From Arsenicibacter sp965247375 (GTDB lineage: Bacteria; Bacteroidota; Bacteroidia; Cytophagales; Spirosomataceae), in NCBI GenBank assembly GCA_965247375.1, contig CBDFHU010000014.1:1-64000 (forward strand): a stretch of DNA of 64,000 bases, given 5' to 3'. A program made the position numbers and the translations under genes. The notes under the pieces are model-generated. The model did no database searches. It had not been told where the DNA came from and worked only from the letters and a program-made list of their open reading frames with translations. Shown here piece after piece: positions 42,832-52,752 of this stretch; position 1 is the stretch's first letter; each line of letters starts with the position of its first letter.

Positions 42832-45135
42832 ATGCGCCTTTGGCTACTACTACTATCCAGTACGTTTATCCCTTGTTTTACCCTTGCTCAGACCATTACC
42901 ATCAGCGGCTTTGTGCGCGACAGCCTTTCAGGCGAAAAACTGTCGGGAGCCGTTGTGGAGACCGGTACAAGCAGGCAATACACGAATGGTTATGGGTTCT
43001 TCAGCCTGCGCGTCGCCAAAAGCACAGTATCACGCGCACTGTCGGCTCATTTTCCCGGCTATCAGACCCACCATCAGCGGCTTGCTCCGGCCAAAGACAC
43101 CACCCTCACTATCTGGCTGACACCGCAAGCCAATCAGTTAGCAGTTGTTACGGTACAGGGCGATTGGCTGCAACGCGACGTCGTGCCCGGTACCTACCGG
43201 CTTCCGCTGACGCTCCTCCGGCAAGCCCCCGCTTTATTGGGCGAAGCCGACCTGCTGAAATTCGTACAGACACTGCCCGGCGTTCAGGGAGGCACTGAAG
43301 GCACCGCCGGTATGTATGTGCGCGGAGGTAGTCCCGACCAAAATCTCATGCTGCTCGACGGCATGCCCGTTTACAATGCCTCGCATCTGTTCGGGTTCTT
43401 TTCAGTCTTTAATCCGGAGGCTATCGCTACGGCCGATTTCTACAAAGGTGCCATTCCGGCCCGCTACAGCGGCCGCCTGTCGTCGGTGCTCGACCTGAGT
43501 ATGAAAGAAGGTAATTTACAAAAACAACACGGCCGGTTTGCGCTCAGCCCCATTGCCGGTAATCTGCTGCTGGAAGGTCCTTTGGTCAAAAACAAACTGT
43601 CGTACATGATTTCGGGCCGACGGACGTGGCTTGATGCCTTCACCAATCTGCTCAGTCTGATTAATAACCGGAACCGGCTTGGCTATCATTTCTACGACCT
43701 TAACGCCAAAATCAATGCCGCCATCTCTCCTAAACAGCATCTGTATGTAAGCTGGTACCGGAGCAAAGACCGGTTTCAGAACGTCTTTACGGATGCCCGT
43801 TATACATCCGTATACGGATACGACTGGGCCAACGGCACCCTCTCGGCCCGGTATACTCAGCTTTTTTCGGACAAACTTTTTGGCCGTTTCCAGCTCGGCA
43901 TGGTCAATTATCACTACGCACTCAATACCCGTTCGGAAACGGCTGAAGGGGCAGTCCGGTTCGACACCCGCTCGGCAATCCGGGACGTGCTGCTGAAAAC
44001 CGACTTCGACTGGTCGGCGGCCTCATCGGTGCAGCTTCAGTTTGGTACCCAACTTTCGTTACGACGCTTTACTCCCGAAATCCGTACGTCGGAGGGGAAT
44101 CTGCCGGTTGGCGATCCGGATTCACCCGCGCAATCTGCCTATAGTCACGAAGCATCGGCGTATGTCGATGCCACGCTTACCTTCTCCAAACACATGTCGG
44201 CTAATCTGGGGCTGGTGCAGTCGGTCAATATTGTCCGGAACCGCACCTACGCTAACCTGCAACCACGGCTGAGCCTGCAATACGGGTTATCAGACCATCT
44301 GTCGATTAAAGCCGCCTACAACACGCAGGTACAGTATCTGCACCTGATCACCAACTCATCGCTGGGACTACCGACCGATCTCTGGGTACCAACCAACGCC
44401 GCGATTCAGCCGCAAACAAGCCAGCAGTTTTCTCTGGGAGTTTATCACGGAGCAAAAAAAGGGTTCTCGGGGTCTGTTGAAGGATACTATAAGTGGCTCG
44501 ACAACGTGCTGGAATACAAATCGGGCAGTAGTTTGTTGCCGACACAGGCCAGTGACTGGACCGACCGGGTGCTGGTCGGGGCGGGCCGGTCGTACGGCCT
44601 CGAAACCTACCTGAAGAAGACAACCGGTGCCTGGACCGGCTGGATCAGTTATACCTTATCCTGGCACCAACGGCTATTTGCCGGACTTAATCAAGGGCAG
44701 TGGTTTCCGTACACCTATGACCGGCGACACGTTGTCAGTACCGTGGTGACCAAAACAACCCGGCCAAACCAGCAACTGACGGCCAGCTTTCAGATTAACA
44801 CCGGCGCCACCGCCACCCTGCCAACGAGCCGTTTCAGCCTGCCATTGCCCGATCCGGGCATTAATCCCCCCGATCAGAGCAGTTTCCGGAACTACCTGAC
44901 CCAGTTAGATGTGCTGAACAACCGGAATAATTTCCGGCTGCCGGCCTACCACCGGTTAGATCTCAGTTACCGATTCGATAAGGTAAAAAAGCGGGGTACC
45001 CGTAGCTGGATTCTCGCCTGTTACAACGTGTATAACCGTAACAATCCGTTTATTGTCTACCTACAGGACGGTCAGCTGAAACAGTTTAGTCTTTTTACCA
45101 TTATTCCTTCCGCCACCTACAGCTATGCGTTTTAA
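42832..45135 (+). CDS. TonB-dependent outer-membrane receptor
   Basis: 767 residues. Signal peptide (ending FTLAQ), a CarboxypepD-regulatory-like beta-sandwich (ITISGFVRDSLSGEKLSGAV), a plug domain (LPGVQGGTEGTAGMYVRGGS, LMLLDGMPVYNASHLFGFFS) and a 22-stranded barrel domain ending in YSYAF, an aromatic terminus usual for outer-membrane barrels. It imports an unknown ligand with TonB energy. The DUF4249 lipoprotein gene overlaps its 3' end by 11 bases, a pair seen often in Bacteroidota and distinct from SusCD. Confidence 0.93.
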   Translation: MRLWLLLLSSTFIPCFTLAQTITISGFVRDSLSGEKLSGAVVETGTSRQYTNGYGFFSLRVAKSTVSRALSAHFPGYQTHHQRLAPAKDTTLTIWLTPQANQLAVVTVQGDWLQRDVVPGTYRLPLTLLRQAPALLGEADLLKFVQTLPGVQGGTEGTAGMYVRGGSPDQNLMLLDGMPVYNASHLFGFFSVFNPEAIATADFYKGAIPARYSGRLSSVLDLSMKEGNLQKQHGRFALSPIAGNLLLEGPLVKNKLSYMISGRRTWLDAFTNLLSLINNRNRLGYHFYDLNAKINAAISPKQHLYVSWYRSKDRFQNVFTDARYTSVYGYDWANGTLSARYTQLFSDKLFGRFQLGMVNYHYALNTRSETAEGAVRFDTRSAIRDVLLKTDFDWSAASSVQLQFGTQLSLRRFTPEIRTSEGNLPVGDPDSPAQSAYSHEASAYVDATLTFSKHMSANLGLVQSVNIVRNRTYANLQPRLSLQYGLSDHLSIKAAYNTQVQYLHLITNSSLGLPTDLWVPTNAAIQPQTSQQFSLGVYHGAKKGFSGSVEGYYKWLDNVLEYKSGSSLLPTQASDWTDRVLVGAGRSYGLETYLKKTTGAWTGWISYTLSWHQRLFAGLNQGQWFPYTYDRRHVVSTVVTKTTRPNQQLTASFQINTGATATLPTSRFSLPLPDPGINPPDQSSFRNYLTQLDVLNNRNNFRLPAYHRLDLSYRFDKVKKRGTRSWILACYNVYNRNNPFIVYLQDGQLKQFSLFTIIPSATYSYAF

Positions 45136-46054
45136 GCACGTCCTCTTCGCTCTGTTCTGCCTCTGGCTAGCGGGCTGTACGAAAACCATTACGCTGACAC
45201 CTCCGGCCTTTGTGCAGGAGCCGGTCGTAGCAGCCTTGTTGTCGCCAGACAGTACGATCCGGGTAGTGCTCACCTACAGTTATCCGGCCACAGCTACCGG
45301 ATATACCCCAACGCCTGTTCAAAACGCGACGGTTTTTGTGGCTGAAGACGGTCAACGCCTTGCACCGCTGACCGCGCAGCAGCCGGGTGTGTATGAGCTG
45401 AACTACCACCCCAGGCCGGGTCATGTTTATGCCTTAACGGCCATTACGCCGGACGGCAAAACCCTCACCGCTCAGGACCGGATACCGGTTGCGCCGGTTT
45501 TGTCGGTAACACTGACCGGTCCGAACGCCGACAACGTAAACAACAATCCAGACATTATTCTCCAATTACCGCCGCCAAAAACGAACGGAGCCGTGCAATG
45601 GCTTGCGGTACACATGCGGACCGGGCAGTTTGGTACCGGGGAGCTTGTCACCACAATTCAGGGTATTCAGAGCAATAGTTTACTATTCGACGAGTTCAAC
45701 AGTAATCTGTCGGGTTTTAACTACAAACGTACCTACTGGCCCTATGCCCGGATTAAACCCATAGCTGCTGAAGCATCAGTCAGCCCGACCATTACGTTCA
45801 ATACCGGCAATCAGGTGGCGAACCTTAAAAAGCCCGGCGACCGCTACCAGCTAACCATCTGGACAGGGAGTCCTGCCTTTGATCAGTACCTGCGTTCAGT
45901 CGTCACGGCCTACCAGAACCGCATCAGCGATAATGGCGGCATCAGCGATAACCCCTTCGCCCAGCCCTCACCGGTGACCGGCAATATTGCCGGCGGCCAG
46001 GGTATTTTTGCCGCCTACGCAACGCAGGTTGTGGTGTTGATGGAGGGTAAATGA
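45125..46054 (+). CDS. DUF4249 lipoprotein
   Basis: 309 residues. Lipoprotein signal (MRFKHVLFALFCLWLAGC, Cys18) followed by the DUF4249 pattern: PPAFVQEPVVAALLSPDSTI, VVLTYSYPATATG, NATVFVAEDGQRLAPL and YALTAITPDGKTLTAQ. By context it is the surface or periplasmic partner of the overlapping TonB receptor, perhaps a ligand-binding lid; function not established. Confidence 0.88.
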   Translation: MRFKHVLFALFCLWLAGCTKTITLTPPAFVQEPVVAALLSPDSTIRVVLTYSYPATATGYTPTPVQNATVFVAEDGQRLAPLTAQQPGVYELNYHPRPGHVYALTAITPDGKTLTAQDRIPVAPVLSVTLTGPNADNVNNNPDIILQLPPPKTNGAVQWLAVHMRTGQFGTGELVTTIQGIQSNSLLFDEFNSNLSGFNYKRTYWPYARIKPIAAEASVSPTITFNTGNQVANLKKPGDRYQLTIWTGSPAFDQYLRSVVTAYQNRISDNGGISDNPFAQPSPVTGNIAGGQGIFAAYATQVVVLMEGK

Positions 46055-46074
46055 TTTATAGCAGTTACTTTCCG

Positions 46075-47763
46075 CTACGCTAACGGCTCCGTGCTCCAGA
46101 TCACCCGCATCACCATACCCGTTACGCCGATGGTCTGGAAAAACTCCAGCCAGTGCAGCTGCTGAGCACCCAGGTGGTCGGTCGGGGATTTGACCTCCAC
46201 AAACGCATAGTCACCAGTATCGCGCCAAACCAGCAGATCGGGAAAACCACGGGTGTGCTCGCGTACGTTGCGGGCCATTTCCAGCAGAATTAACCGTAGT
46301 TGCTCAACCTCCAGCACTGCGATCAGCTGGTTAACCAGCATCAACAGGTCGTCGCTCCAGTCAACCAGCACATTGGCCATCCCGAATTTGGCGTTGAACA
46401 TCCGCCCGGCATGCACCCGCCAGTCGTCTTTTGTTGCCAGTTCGGTCAGCCGTTTTTTGATCAGGTCTTCGCGTTTCAGGTAAAAATCGGGCAGGTACAT
46501 ATCCGAGGGAGCCCGTTGCAACGGGTTGTGAATCGCCTGCACGCCGGCGTCGTAGATAATGTCCCAGAACACCAGCCCAAAGAGCCCGCGCCACGGGTAA
46601 TTTTCGGTAAACGCGGCCTGATAGCCGGCAGCCATGTAATGCGCCATGACGCCCGCCTCAACATGGTGGCGGAAGCCCGCCGGAACCTGCACCGAGTCCG
46701 CATCCGATAAAAAGCGGGTCGTGGCCTTGCGGCTGCTCTTCTTTTGCCCGGCACTGAGCACTTTTTCTTTAAAATCGCTTGCAAAATACCGCTCCTCGGC
46801 ATTTTGGGGGGATTCTGCAATCTCGTCGCACAAGGCCAGCGCCTCATCAACCAGCCCGTTTTTAAACAACAGCCGCACCCGCCGCTCACGGGCCGGCACC
46901 AGGTATGAAAGCTCATAAACGGTCAGGGCCTGATCCGGCATTTTCTGACGCTCCAGATAAGCCCCGACCCGACACACCAGCTTCTGGTAACCCGGCAAGG
47001 CAATATCGGCCAGCTCGGGTTTGTGTTCGTTCCAGTTTAGAAACCAGTTGTAGATGTCTTCCGGCGGGGTCTCGCTGTCCCTGAGCTCATAAAAAGCCTC
47101 GTTCGTCAGCGACACCATGAGTTTGTCCTCGACTTCCTTCCGGGTCTGAAAACGGGCCGTCAGCTTGCTTTCATCGTACCGCTCAAAATTGACCATGCCC
47201 AGATCACGGATCACAAACTCCGTCATGTCGGCCCCGCGATGACCAAAAAATAGGTATTTGATCATCATAACCTCTACCTCAAAGTTAACCTTCACGACCG
47301 GCTCAACCGCTGTCAGACTACGGACGACCTCCGCAAACGACAGTTCATGCAACATATAGCGTACAATGTCTTCCTTTTTGAGTTTAGCCAGCGGTTTGGC
47401 CTCCTCCGCCGACAGAGGCAGACGTTCCAGCAATTCGGATTTTGTAAAAACGGACAGGATCGCTTCGGCCCACGGTTCATGCGCCACGGTCACATACTCC
47501 GCAAAACCATTAGCCAATAACTCGGCTCCCGCTGCCGTTAGATCAGGGATTTCGGGATAGTTTAGTTTATTTATGCGGAAAAACAGTCCTTTGCGATTGC
47601 TGAACCGCACGAAAATGCACTGAGCCTCTTCGGATAAGGACCCCAATCGCAGGATGAAGTCTTTTTCGGCCTCGTTTAACAACCCGCCGTACAGTCGTTT
47701 AACAAAATCAACGACGTACTGAAAGTTGTTGAGGTAATATCGGGGTGGCAAAATTATTTTCAT
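46075..47763 (-). CDS. FAN1-type nuclease with VRR-NUC domain
   Basis: 562 residues. The C-terminus is a VRR-NUC domain with the catalytic pattern RGFPDLLVW (Asp) ... YAFVEVKSPTDHLGAQQLHW (Glu and Lys), as in FAN1, a structure-specific 5' flap and interstrand-crosslink nuclease. The N-terminal LPPRYYLNNFQYVVDFVKR and the central helical TPR-like region also fit bacterial FAN1. The start at 47763 (MKIILPPRYYL) matches the family opening; ATGs at 47820 and 47883 are in frame. Not in a defence cluster; a role in crosslink repair is inferred. Confidence 0.85.
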   Translation of the reverse strand: MKIILPPRYYLNNFQYVVDFVKRLYGGLLNEAEKDFILRLGSLSEEAQCIFVRFSNRKGLFFRINKLNYPEIPDLTAAGAELLANGFAEYVTVAHEPWAEAILSVFTKSELLERLPLSAEEAKPLAKLKKEDIVRYMLHELSFAEVVRSLTAVEPVVKVNFEVEVMMIKYLFFGHRGADMTEFVIRDLGMVNFERYDESKLTARFQTRKEVEDKLMVSLTNEAFYELRDSETPPEDIYNWFLNWNEHKPELADIALPGYQKLVCRVGAYLERQKMPDQALTVYELSYLVPARERRVRLLFKNGLVDEALALCDEIAESPQNAEERYFASDFKEKVLSAGQKKSSRKATTRFLSDADSVQVPAGFRHHVEAGVMAHYMAAGYQAAFTENYPWRGLFGLVFWDIIYDAGVQAIHNPLQRAPSDMYLPDFYLKREDLIKKRLTELATKDDWRVHAGRMFNAKFGMANVLVDWSDDLLMLVNQLIAVLEVEQLRLILLEMARNVREHTRGFPDLLVWRDTGDYAFVEVKSPTDHLGAQQLHWLEFFQTIGVTGMVMRVIWSTEPLA

Positions 47764-47871
47764 CGCGGACAGCCTGTAAACCGGAAAGCTGTTCCGGTTA
47801 TGTTCGGGTATAGTCGTCATGCAGCGGATACCATTCCGTTGTACAGGTAAATAACAAAAAAATACGCATAT

Positions 47872-48828
47872 ATGTCCCCACACGACATTCTACAGTCACT
47901 TGCCGGACAAGGCCTGATTGCCGCTGATCAGCAGCAGATTATTCGTGACGTAGAGGATAAAAAGCCCTTTTCGGTGCATTGGGAACTGCGGGCGGTGCTG
48001 TATGCCGGTGTGGTTCTGCTGAGCTCGGGCCTTGGCCTGCTGATCTACGAAAACTACGACCGTATCGGGCACGGTTTTCTGCTCGGGGCCATCGCCGTAC
48101 TGTGTCTGGCGTGTTTTGGCTTTGCGGCATACTACCGCGCACCGTGGTCGCCCCAACAAACCCGCAGCCGGTCGCCCTTCGGCGATTATGCCCTGCTATT
48201 AGGCTGTCTGCTCTTTCTGTCGCTCGAAGGCTATGCGCAGTATGAATACAATGTGTTCGGTACCCGTTACGGGCTGGTCACCTTTATTCCGGCAATGCTG
48301 TTTCTGGCGCTGGCCTATCTGTTCGATCACCGGGGTGTGCTGAGTATGGCCCTGACTGCGCTTATCTCGTGGGTAGGGCTGACAGTCAGGCCGCTGGACT
48401 TTTTCTTCAAAACCAATTTTTTTGACCTTGACATTACCCTCTCGGCCATCGGACTAAGCCTTTTGCTGATTGCCGTGGCCTTTCTGCTCGAACGCCGGCA
48501 GGTTAAAGCTCATTTTACGTTTACGTACCTGCTCATGGCCGGTAACCTGCTGCTCGTGGCGCTGGTGGCCGGTATGTTTAATTTTGAGTCCTGGCGGTTT
48601 GCCTTCATTATAGCGCTCTTTACTGCCTGTGTTGCGGCAGACCGGTATGCACGTAGTCAGCGGTCGTTTCTGTTTCTACTCATGAGCGCCATCTATGGCT
48701 ATATCGGCCTGACTTACCTGGTTTTCCATTTCGGCAAGCCGGGTAGCTACATGGCTACCTTTTATTTTCTGATCAGCGGAATCGGTCTGGTTATCTACCT
48801 GCTCTACAACCGCAAAGCCGTTACTTAA
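47872..48828 (+). CDS. DUF2157 membrane protein
   Basis: 318 residues. A short N-terminal cytoplasmic helical segment (DILQSLAGQGLIAADQQQII, typical for DUF2157) is followed by about eight to ten hydrophobic helices. Function unknown. The gene after it has a similar N-terminal pattern (LQTERWQAQGLLTPEQGQAI) and more helices, so the two are probably distant paralogues in one transcription unit. Confidence 0.82.
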   Translation: MSPHDILQSLAGQGLIAADQQQIIRDVEDKKPFSVHWELRAVLYAGVVLLSSGLGLLIYENYDRIGHGFLLGAIAVLCLACFGFAAYYRAPWSPQQTRSRSPFGDYALLLGCLLFLSLEGYAQYEYNVFGTRYGLVTFIPAMLFLALAYLFDHRGVLSMALTALISWVGLTVRPLDFFFKTNFFDLDITLSAIGLSLLLIAVAFLLERRQVKAHFTFTYLLMAGNLLLVALVAGMFNFESWRFAFIIALFTACVAADRYARSQRSFLFLLMSAIYGYIGLTYLVFHFGKPGSYMATFYFLISGIGLVIYLLYNRKAVT

Positions 48829-48884
48829 CCCCCGACGACACTGGGGGATAGCCAGGTTTAGTACCAGGCAGGCCGCCGCCGACC

Positions 48885-48915
48885 ACTCTTTCTCTCTTCC
48901 GCTCTTTCACTCTTT
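48885..48915. repeat. Partial copy of the CTCTTTCACTCTTT element
   Basis: ACTCTTTCTCTCTTCCGCTC then TTTCACTCTTT ends directly at the ATG at 48916, matching the right ends of the elements at 26683 and 30241. No matching left end nearby. Confidence 0.65.
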
Positions 48916-50187
48916 ATGCAAAAGGCTTATAACATACAGTGGATTTATAACAAGGTCATCCGGCTCCAGACGGAGCGCTGGCAGGCACAGGGTCTGCTGA
49001 CACCGGAACAGGGTCAGGCAATTGCCGGTGCCTATCCGATCGGCTTCCGGCAATCAAACGCCTTTGTTGAAATCGGGGCGTTTTTGTTTACCAACATTGC
49101 CGTAGCAGGCGGCTATGCGCTATTGGGACTTTTTCTGAGTCCGATCATTTCTAACTCAACGGGCAATGCGGTTTACAGCTGTCTGTTCGGTATCGCCCTT
49201 GTTTTCCTGAATCGGTTTCTGATTAACCGGCAAAGTCTGTACCGTAGCGGTATCGATAATGCGCTGGTTGTATCCTCCGTAGCCCTTATATGCCTCGGCA
49301 TCAACATCGCCCTGCCCGACCAAACCAGCTTGTGGGCACGCTGCCTGTGGTCACTGCCAGTGATGATACCGGCCATCTGGTACTACGGCGATACCATTAT
49401 CACGTTTGTAGCCTGGTTAGTATTATACTGGGCGGTTTTCGACGGGTTGCTGAAATATGATTGGGGCAAGTCCATTTTGCCGTTTGTGTTTATGGCGATG
49501 TCGATGTGCATTTATTTTCTGTGCCATTTTGCGTTTATCGTGCCAACCTCCGGTCCCGGCAGGCGGGCAGGGGTGTTCAGCCGCACATCGGGGCGACGTG
49601 CTGATACTCCTGCTACGGAAGCCGTCATGCAGAATCTGGTATATTACGATGATGCGGTCACCATCACCCAGTGGATCGCCTTGTCGATGCTCCTGATCAG
49701 CAGTAATTACTTTATCGTCCGGGAGCTGAATGCACAATTACTACGACCAGTACCCGCCGTTTCGCCGGATATTAGTCTGCCCTGGTTATTCTGGATTTTT
49801 ACTTTTTTAATTCCGGTCGGTTATGCGTACGTAGGGCTTCGATACCGTAACCGTGTCTTTCTCATTCTGGCGGCCATTGGCATAGCCGGTGCACTGGCCA
49901 CGTTCCGGCATTATCACGGTTATCTGCCATTATCGGTTCACCTGACGTTATGCGGCGTATGTACCATCGGCTTTGCCGGTTTCCTGATCTGGTTTCTCCG
50001 GCGGCCTGGCCATGAAACCAAACCACATGGATTCACCGACGTTCCCGACGAGGATTCACCCCGTGAGTTTTTTCTGAATGCCGAAGTCTTGGCGACGATC
50101 CAGGCATCGGCCTCCATTCATCAGCCGGACCCGCTGCGCTTCGGGGGCGGTGATTTCGGAGGAGGGGGCAGCGGCAGTAAATACTGA
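48916..50187 (+). CDS. Multi-pass membrane protein of unknown function
   Basis: 423 residues. The N-terminal motif LQTERWQAQGLLTPEQGQAI resembles DUF2157 proteins; about ten membrane helices follow, with a Gly/Arg-rich loop (PTSGPGRRAGVFSRTSGRR) in the middle. The C-terminal tail ends RFGGGDFGGGGSGSKY, a glycine-rich terminus like those of some membrane proteins of the TPM/DUF2207 kind. Function unknown. Follows the DUF2157 gene; a partial repeat ends exactly at the start codon. Confidence 0.78.
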   Translation: MQKAYNIQWIYNKVIRLQTERWQAQGLLTPEQGQAIAGAYPIGFRQSNAFVEIGAFLFTNIAVAGGYALLGLFLSPIISNSTGNAVYSCLFGIALVFLNRFLINRQSLYRSGIDNALVVSSVALICLGINIALPDQTSLWARCLWSLPVMIPAIWYYGDTIITFVAWLVLYWAVFDGLLKYDWGKSILPFVFMAMSMCIYFLCHFAFIVPTSGPGRRAGVFSRTSGRRADTPATEAVMQNLVYYDDAVTITQWIALSMLLISSNYFIVRELNAQLLRPVPAVSPDISLPWLFWIFTFLIPVGYAYVGLRYRNRVFLILAAIGIAGALATFRHYHGYLPLSVHLTLCGVCTIGFAGFLIWFLRRPGHETKPHGFTDVPDEDSPREFFLNAEVLATIQASASIHQPDPLRFGGGDFGGGGSGSKY

Positions 50188-50244
50188 CCGGCAAACCTGG
50201 CAAATACACTGATGTTCACGTACCTTGCAGCTTCATCAAAACGA

Positions 50245-50706
50245 ATGAAAACGCCGATGAACAAACTCCTTTTACTCGTTTGCCTGCTCATCACAGCGCC
50301 TGTTTTTGCCCAGTCTGCCGAGGAAGCCGCCGTACGCGCGACCATCGACCAGATGTTTACCGGTATGCGTAAATCCGACACAACGATGTTTAAATCAGTT
50401 TTTGCGCCGGCCGCCTCGTTACAATCCGTTGCGAAAAATAAAGAAGGTGCCGTCAGCGTACGGCAGGAATCGATTGCCGGCTTTATTGCGTCTGTTGGTA
50501 AACAAACCGCCGGTGACCTCGACGAACGCCTGACCGGATACGAGATAAAAATCGACGCCGAACTGGCCATTGCCTGGACACCTTACACCTTCTACTACAA
50601 AGGCCAGAAAAGCCACTGCGGTGTTAATGTCTTTACCCTTGTCAAAATCAACGGCAGCTGGAAAATCCAGTCGATTATCGATACCCGCCGCCGCGACGGG
50701 TGCTAG
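50245..50706 (+). CDS. Secreted NTF2/SnoaL-like protein
   Basis: 153 residues with a signal peptide (MKTPMNKLLLLVCLLITAPV then FAQ) and a single NTF2-like (cone-shaped alpha+beta) domain: AAVRATIDQMFTGMRKSDTT, AWTPYTFYYKGQKSHCGVNV and FTLVKINGSWKIQSIIDTRR. No catalytic residues can be assigned. The start at 50257 is an equal alternative. It ends three bases from the convergent crotonase gene. Confidence 0.82.
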   Translation: MKTPMNKLLLLVCLLITAPVFAQSAEEAAVRATIDQMFTGMRKSDTTMFKSVFAPAASLQSVAKNKEGAVSVRQESIAGFIASVGKQTAGDLDERLTGYEIKIDAELAIAWTPYTFYYKGQKSHCGVNVFTLVKINGSWKIQSIIDTRRRDGC

Positions 50707-50709
50707 AGT

Positions 50710-51528
50710 TTACCGGCCGGTCCATTGCGGCGGGCGCTTTTCCAGAAACGCATTCATTCCTTCTTTTGCATCGGCCGTTTGCTGAATCAACTGAAACTGC
50801 TCATACAAAAAAGCCTGTTGCTGATCCGGTGGCAGGCTTTTCAGCTGCTGATACGCCCGCAAACCAAACTGCATCGCCGACGGAGCATACTGTACCAGTT
50901 CTGAAACCAGCCCGTCTATGGCCGTATCCAGCGCTTCCGGACGAACGACATGCGTCACCAGCCCTGATCCAGCGGCGTCCTGTGCCGTCAATGTGCGTGC
51001 CCGCAAGCAAAGGTCGAGCACTGCACGGGCGGGCATGATCTCCATCAGACTGGCCATCACCTGAAACGGGAAAAGTCCCCGTTTTACTTCCGGCAGGCTA
51101 AACGTGGCCGTCTCCGAGGCGACGACGTAGGTACTGCCGGCAACCAGCAGAAACCCACCGGCATAAACCGGTCCCTGCACCCGCGCGATACAGGGCTTAT
51201 GCAGGCCCGCCATCAGCTCACCCAGCCGTACCGGCCCCGCAGGCTCCGGTACACTACCTGCCTCCCGTCCGGCACTCACCAGACTTTTCAGATCCATCCC
51301 CGCACAGAATGTATCACCTTCGGCCGCCAGTACGACGAGCCAGACTTCCGGCGTATAATGCGCATAGGCCACAGCATAAGCCAACTCATTAAGCATCGGC
51401 CGGTGAAGGGCATTCTTTTTTTCCGGCCGGTTCAGGGTTAAGGTCATCACGTGTCCGGCAAGCGTCGTCCGGACAAACTGCAAGCCTGTTAATAGTCCGG
51501 TATCTATCTGATTGTCTGAGTAAAGCAT
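50710..51528 (-). CDS. Enoyl-CoA hydratase/isomerase family protein
   Basis: 272-residue crotonase: VMTLTLNRPEKKNALHRPML, DTFCAGMDLKSL (first oxyanion NH), GPVYAGGFLLVAGSTYVVAS (second) and ATFSLPEVKRGLFPF with the catalytic-type Glu. The normal GG of the oxyanion loop is kept. Probable substrate: an acyl-CoA in beta-oxidation or branched-chain degradation; which one cannot be read. No GTATGC palindrome lies upstream of this gene. Confidence 0.87.
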   Translation of the reverse strand: MLYSDNQIDTGLLTGLQFVRTTLAGHVMTLTLNRPEKKNALHRPMLNELAYAVAYAHYTPEVWLVVLAAEGDTFCAGMDLKSLVSAGREAGSVPEPAGPVRLGELMAGLHKPCIARVQGPVYAGGFLLVAGSTYVVASETATFSLPEVKRGLFPFQVMASLMEIMPARAVLDLCLRARTLTAQDAAGSGLVTHVVRPEALDTAIDGLVSELVQYAPSAMQFGLRAYQQLKSLPPDQQQAFLYEQFQLIQQTADAKEGMNAFLEKRPPQWTGR

Positions 51529-51639
51529 AGGTTATCAAGGGGTTTATCGACCAGAGTAATTATGTCACGTTTCAGATAATATAATTAACGATTTACAGTT
51601 AGATAATCAGAAACGTCCACGTATTAAACACCGCATGCC

Positions 51640-52752
51640 ATGAAATTTCTTACTACTACCTTTCTTTTTCTATGTATTATTTATCAAGCCTCTGCCACAC
51701 ACCTGCTTGGTGGCTACATCCAGGCAAAACCCGTCAATGGATTACAGTATGAAGTAACAGTTACCTTGTTTATGGATGGAGTCCGGGGAGCAGAGGCGAT
51801 ACGGCAATCAACCGAAACAACCGTCTGTTTCGGCGATGGAACTACTGCTAATTTCTCCAGAGCGACGTTGACCGGTGCGACCAATAATACCGCTATTCAG
51901 ATCAGTGTTTACCGGGGTCTGCACACATTTCCGGGAGCGGGGAATTTTCTGTTATCGGTTGCTATGGAAAACCGGACGATGACGACAAACTTTCTGGACG
52001 GAGATTCTGTGCCGTTAGGACTCACGGCTTTTTTGCGGATTGATACTCAGCCGAACACGACACCAGTACTGGGGTTGCCCGAAAATCTTGCCCAGGCTGC
52101 CGTCAATCAGCGGACCATTTTTAACATACCGGTTACCGATGCTGAAGGTGATAGTCTTTCGTTTACACTCAGTCGTCCTATCACCAGCAAAAAAAGCTGT
52201 GATCCGGCGACACCGGTTGTGGATAAATACCTGTACCCCAACGAAGTTTTACGTCAGGGAACCTTTAAACTGAATAGCCGGACAGGCCAGTTAATCTGGG
52301 AAGCGCCCACGGCTCAGGGCAACTATACATTTGCCATGATTGTGCGTGAATTCCGGCGGGGTAATTTAATCAGCGAAACGCGCTATGAAATGATTATTCA
52401 GGTGACGGATAAACAGCTTACGCCTCAGCCCCTACCCCCTTACGAGCCGGTCATCGAACAGGCACTCGTGCTCGGCGTATCGGCGCAAAGCCCGGAAGCC
52501 TTTTTAACGCTCCGTGTCTTTCCCAATCCGGCGCAGGATCTGATAAAAATTCGCCTGAATTCACAAAAGCCGGCAAAACCCCGCTTCCAGCTGATCAGCC
52601 AGAGCGGGCAGTTGCTACAAGATATCAGGACAGAAACACTCCGAAACGAGCACGAACAAGAGCTCGATATCAAACACCTGCCCGCCGGCCTGTACATTAT
52701 TCAGGCAGAAAACGAAGGGCGGTTTGTACGGCAGAAACTGATCCGGCAATAA
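51640..52752 (+). CDS. T9SS-secreted protein of unknown function
   Basis: 370 residues. The signal peptide (ending QASAT) is followed by HLLGGYIQAKPVNGLQYEVT, a start seen in several Bacteroidota surface proteins, and two beta-sandwich domains including a cadherin/Ig-like NIPVTDAEGDSLSFTLS. The C-terminus is a T9SS type A sorting domain (VFPNPAQDLIKIRL ... HLPAGLYIIQA ... KLIRQ). Likely a surface adhesin-like protein. Confidence 0.82.
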   Translation: MKFLTTTFLFLCIIYQASATHLLGGYIQAKPVNGLQYEVTVTLFMDGVRGAEAIRQSTETTVCFGDGTTANFSRATLTGATNNTAIQISVYRGLHTFPGAGNFLLSVAMENRTMTTNFLDGDSVPLGLTAFLRIDTQPNTTPVLGLPENLAQAAVNQRTIFNIPVTDAEGDSLSFTLSRPITSKKSCDPATPVVDKYLYPNEVLRQGTFKLNSRTGQLIWEAPTAQGNYTFAMIVREFRRGNLISETRYEMIIQVTDKQLTPQPLPPYEPVIEQALVLGVSAQSPEAFLTLRVFPNPAQDLIKIRLNSQKPAKPRFQLISQSGQLLQDIRTETLRNEHEQELDIKHLPAGLYIIQAENEGRFVRQKLIRQ

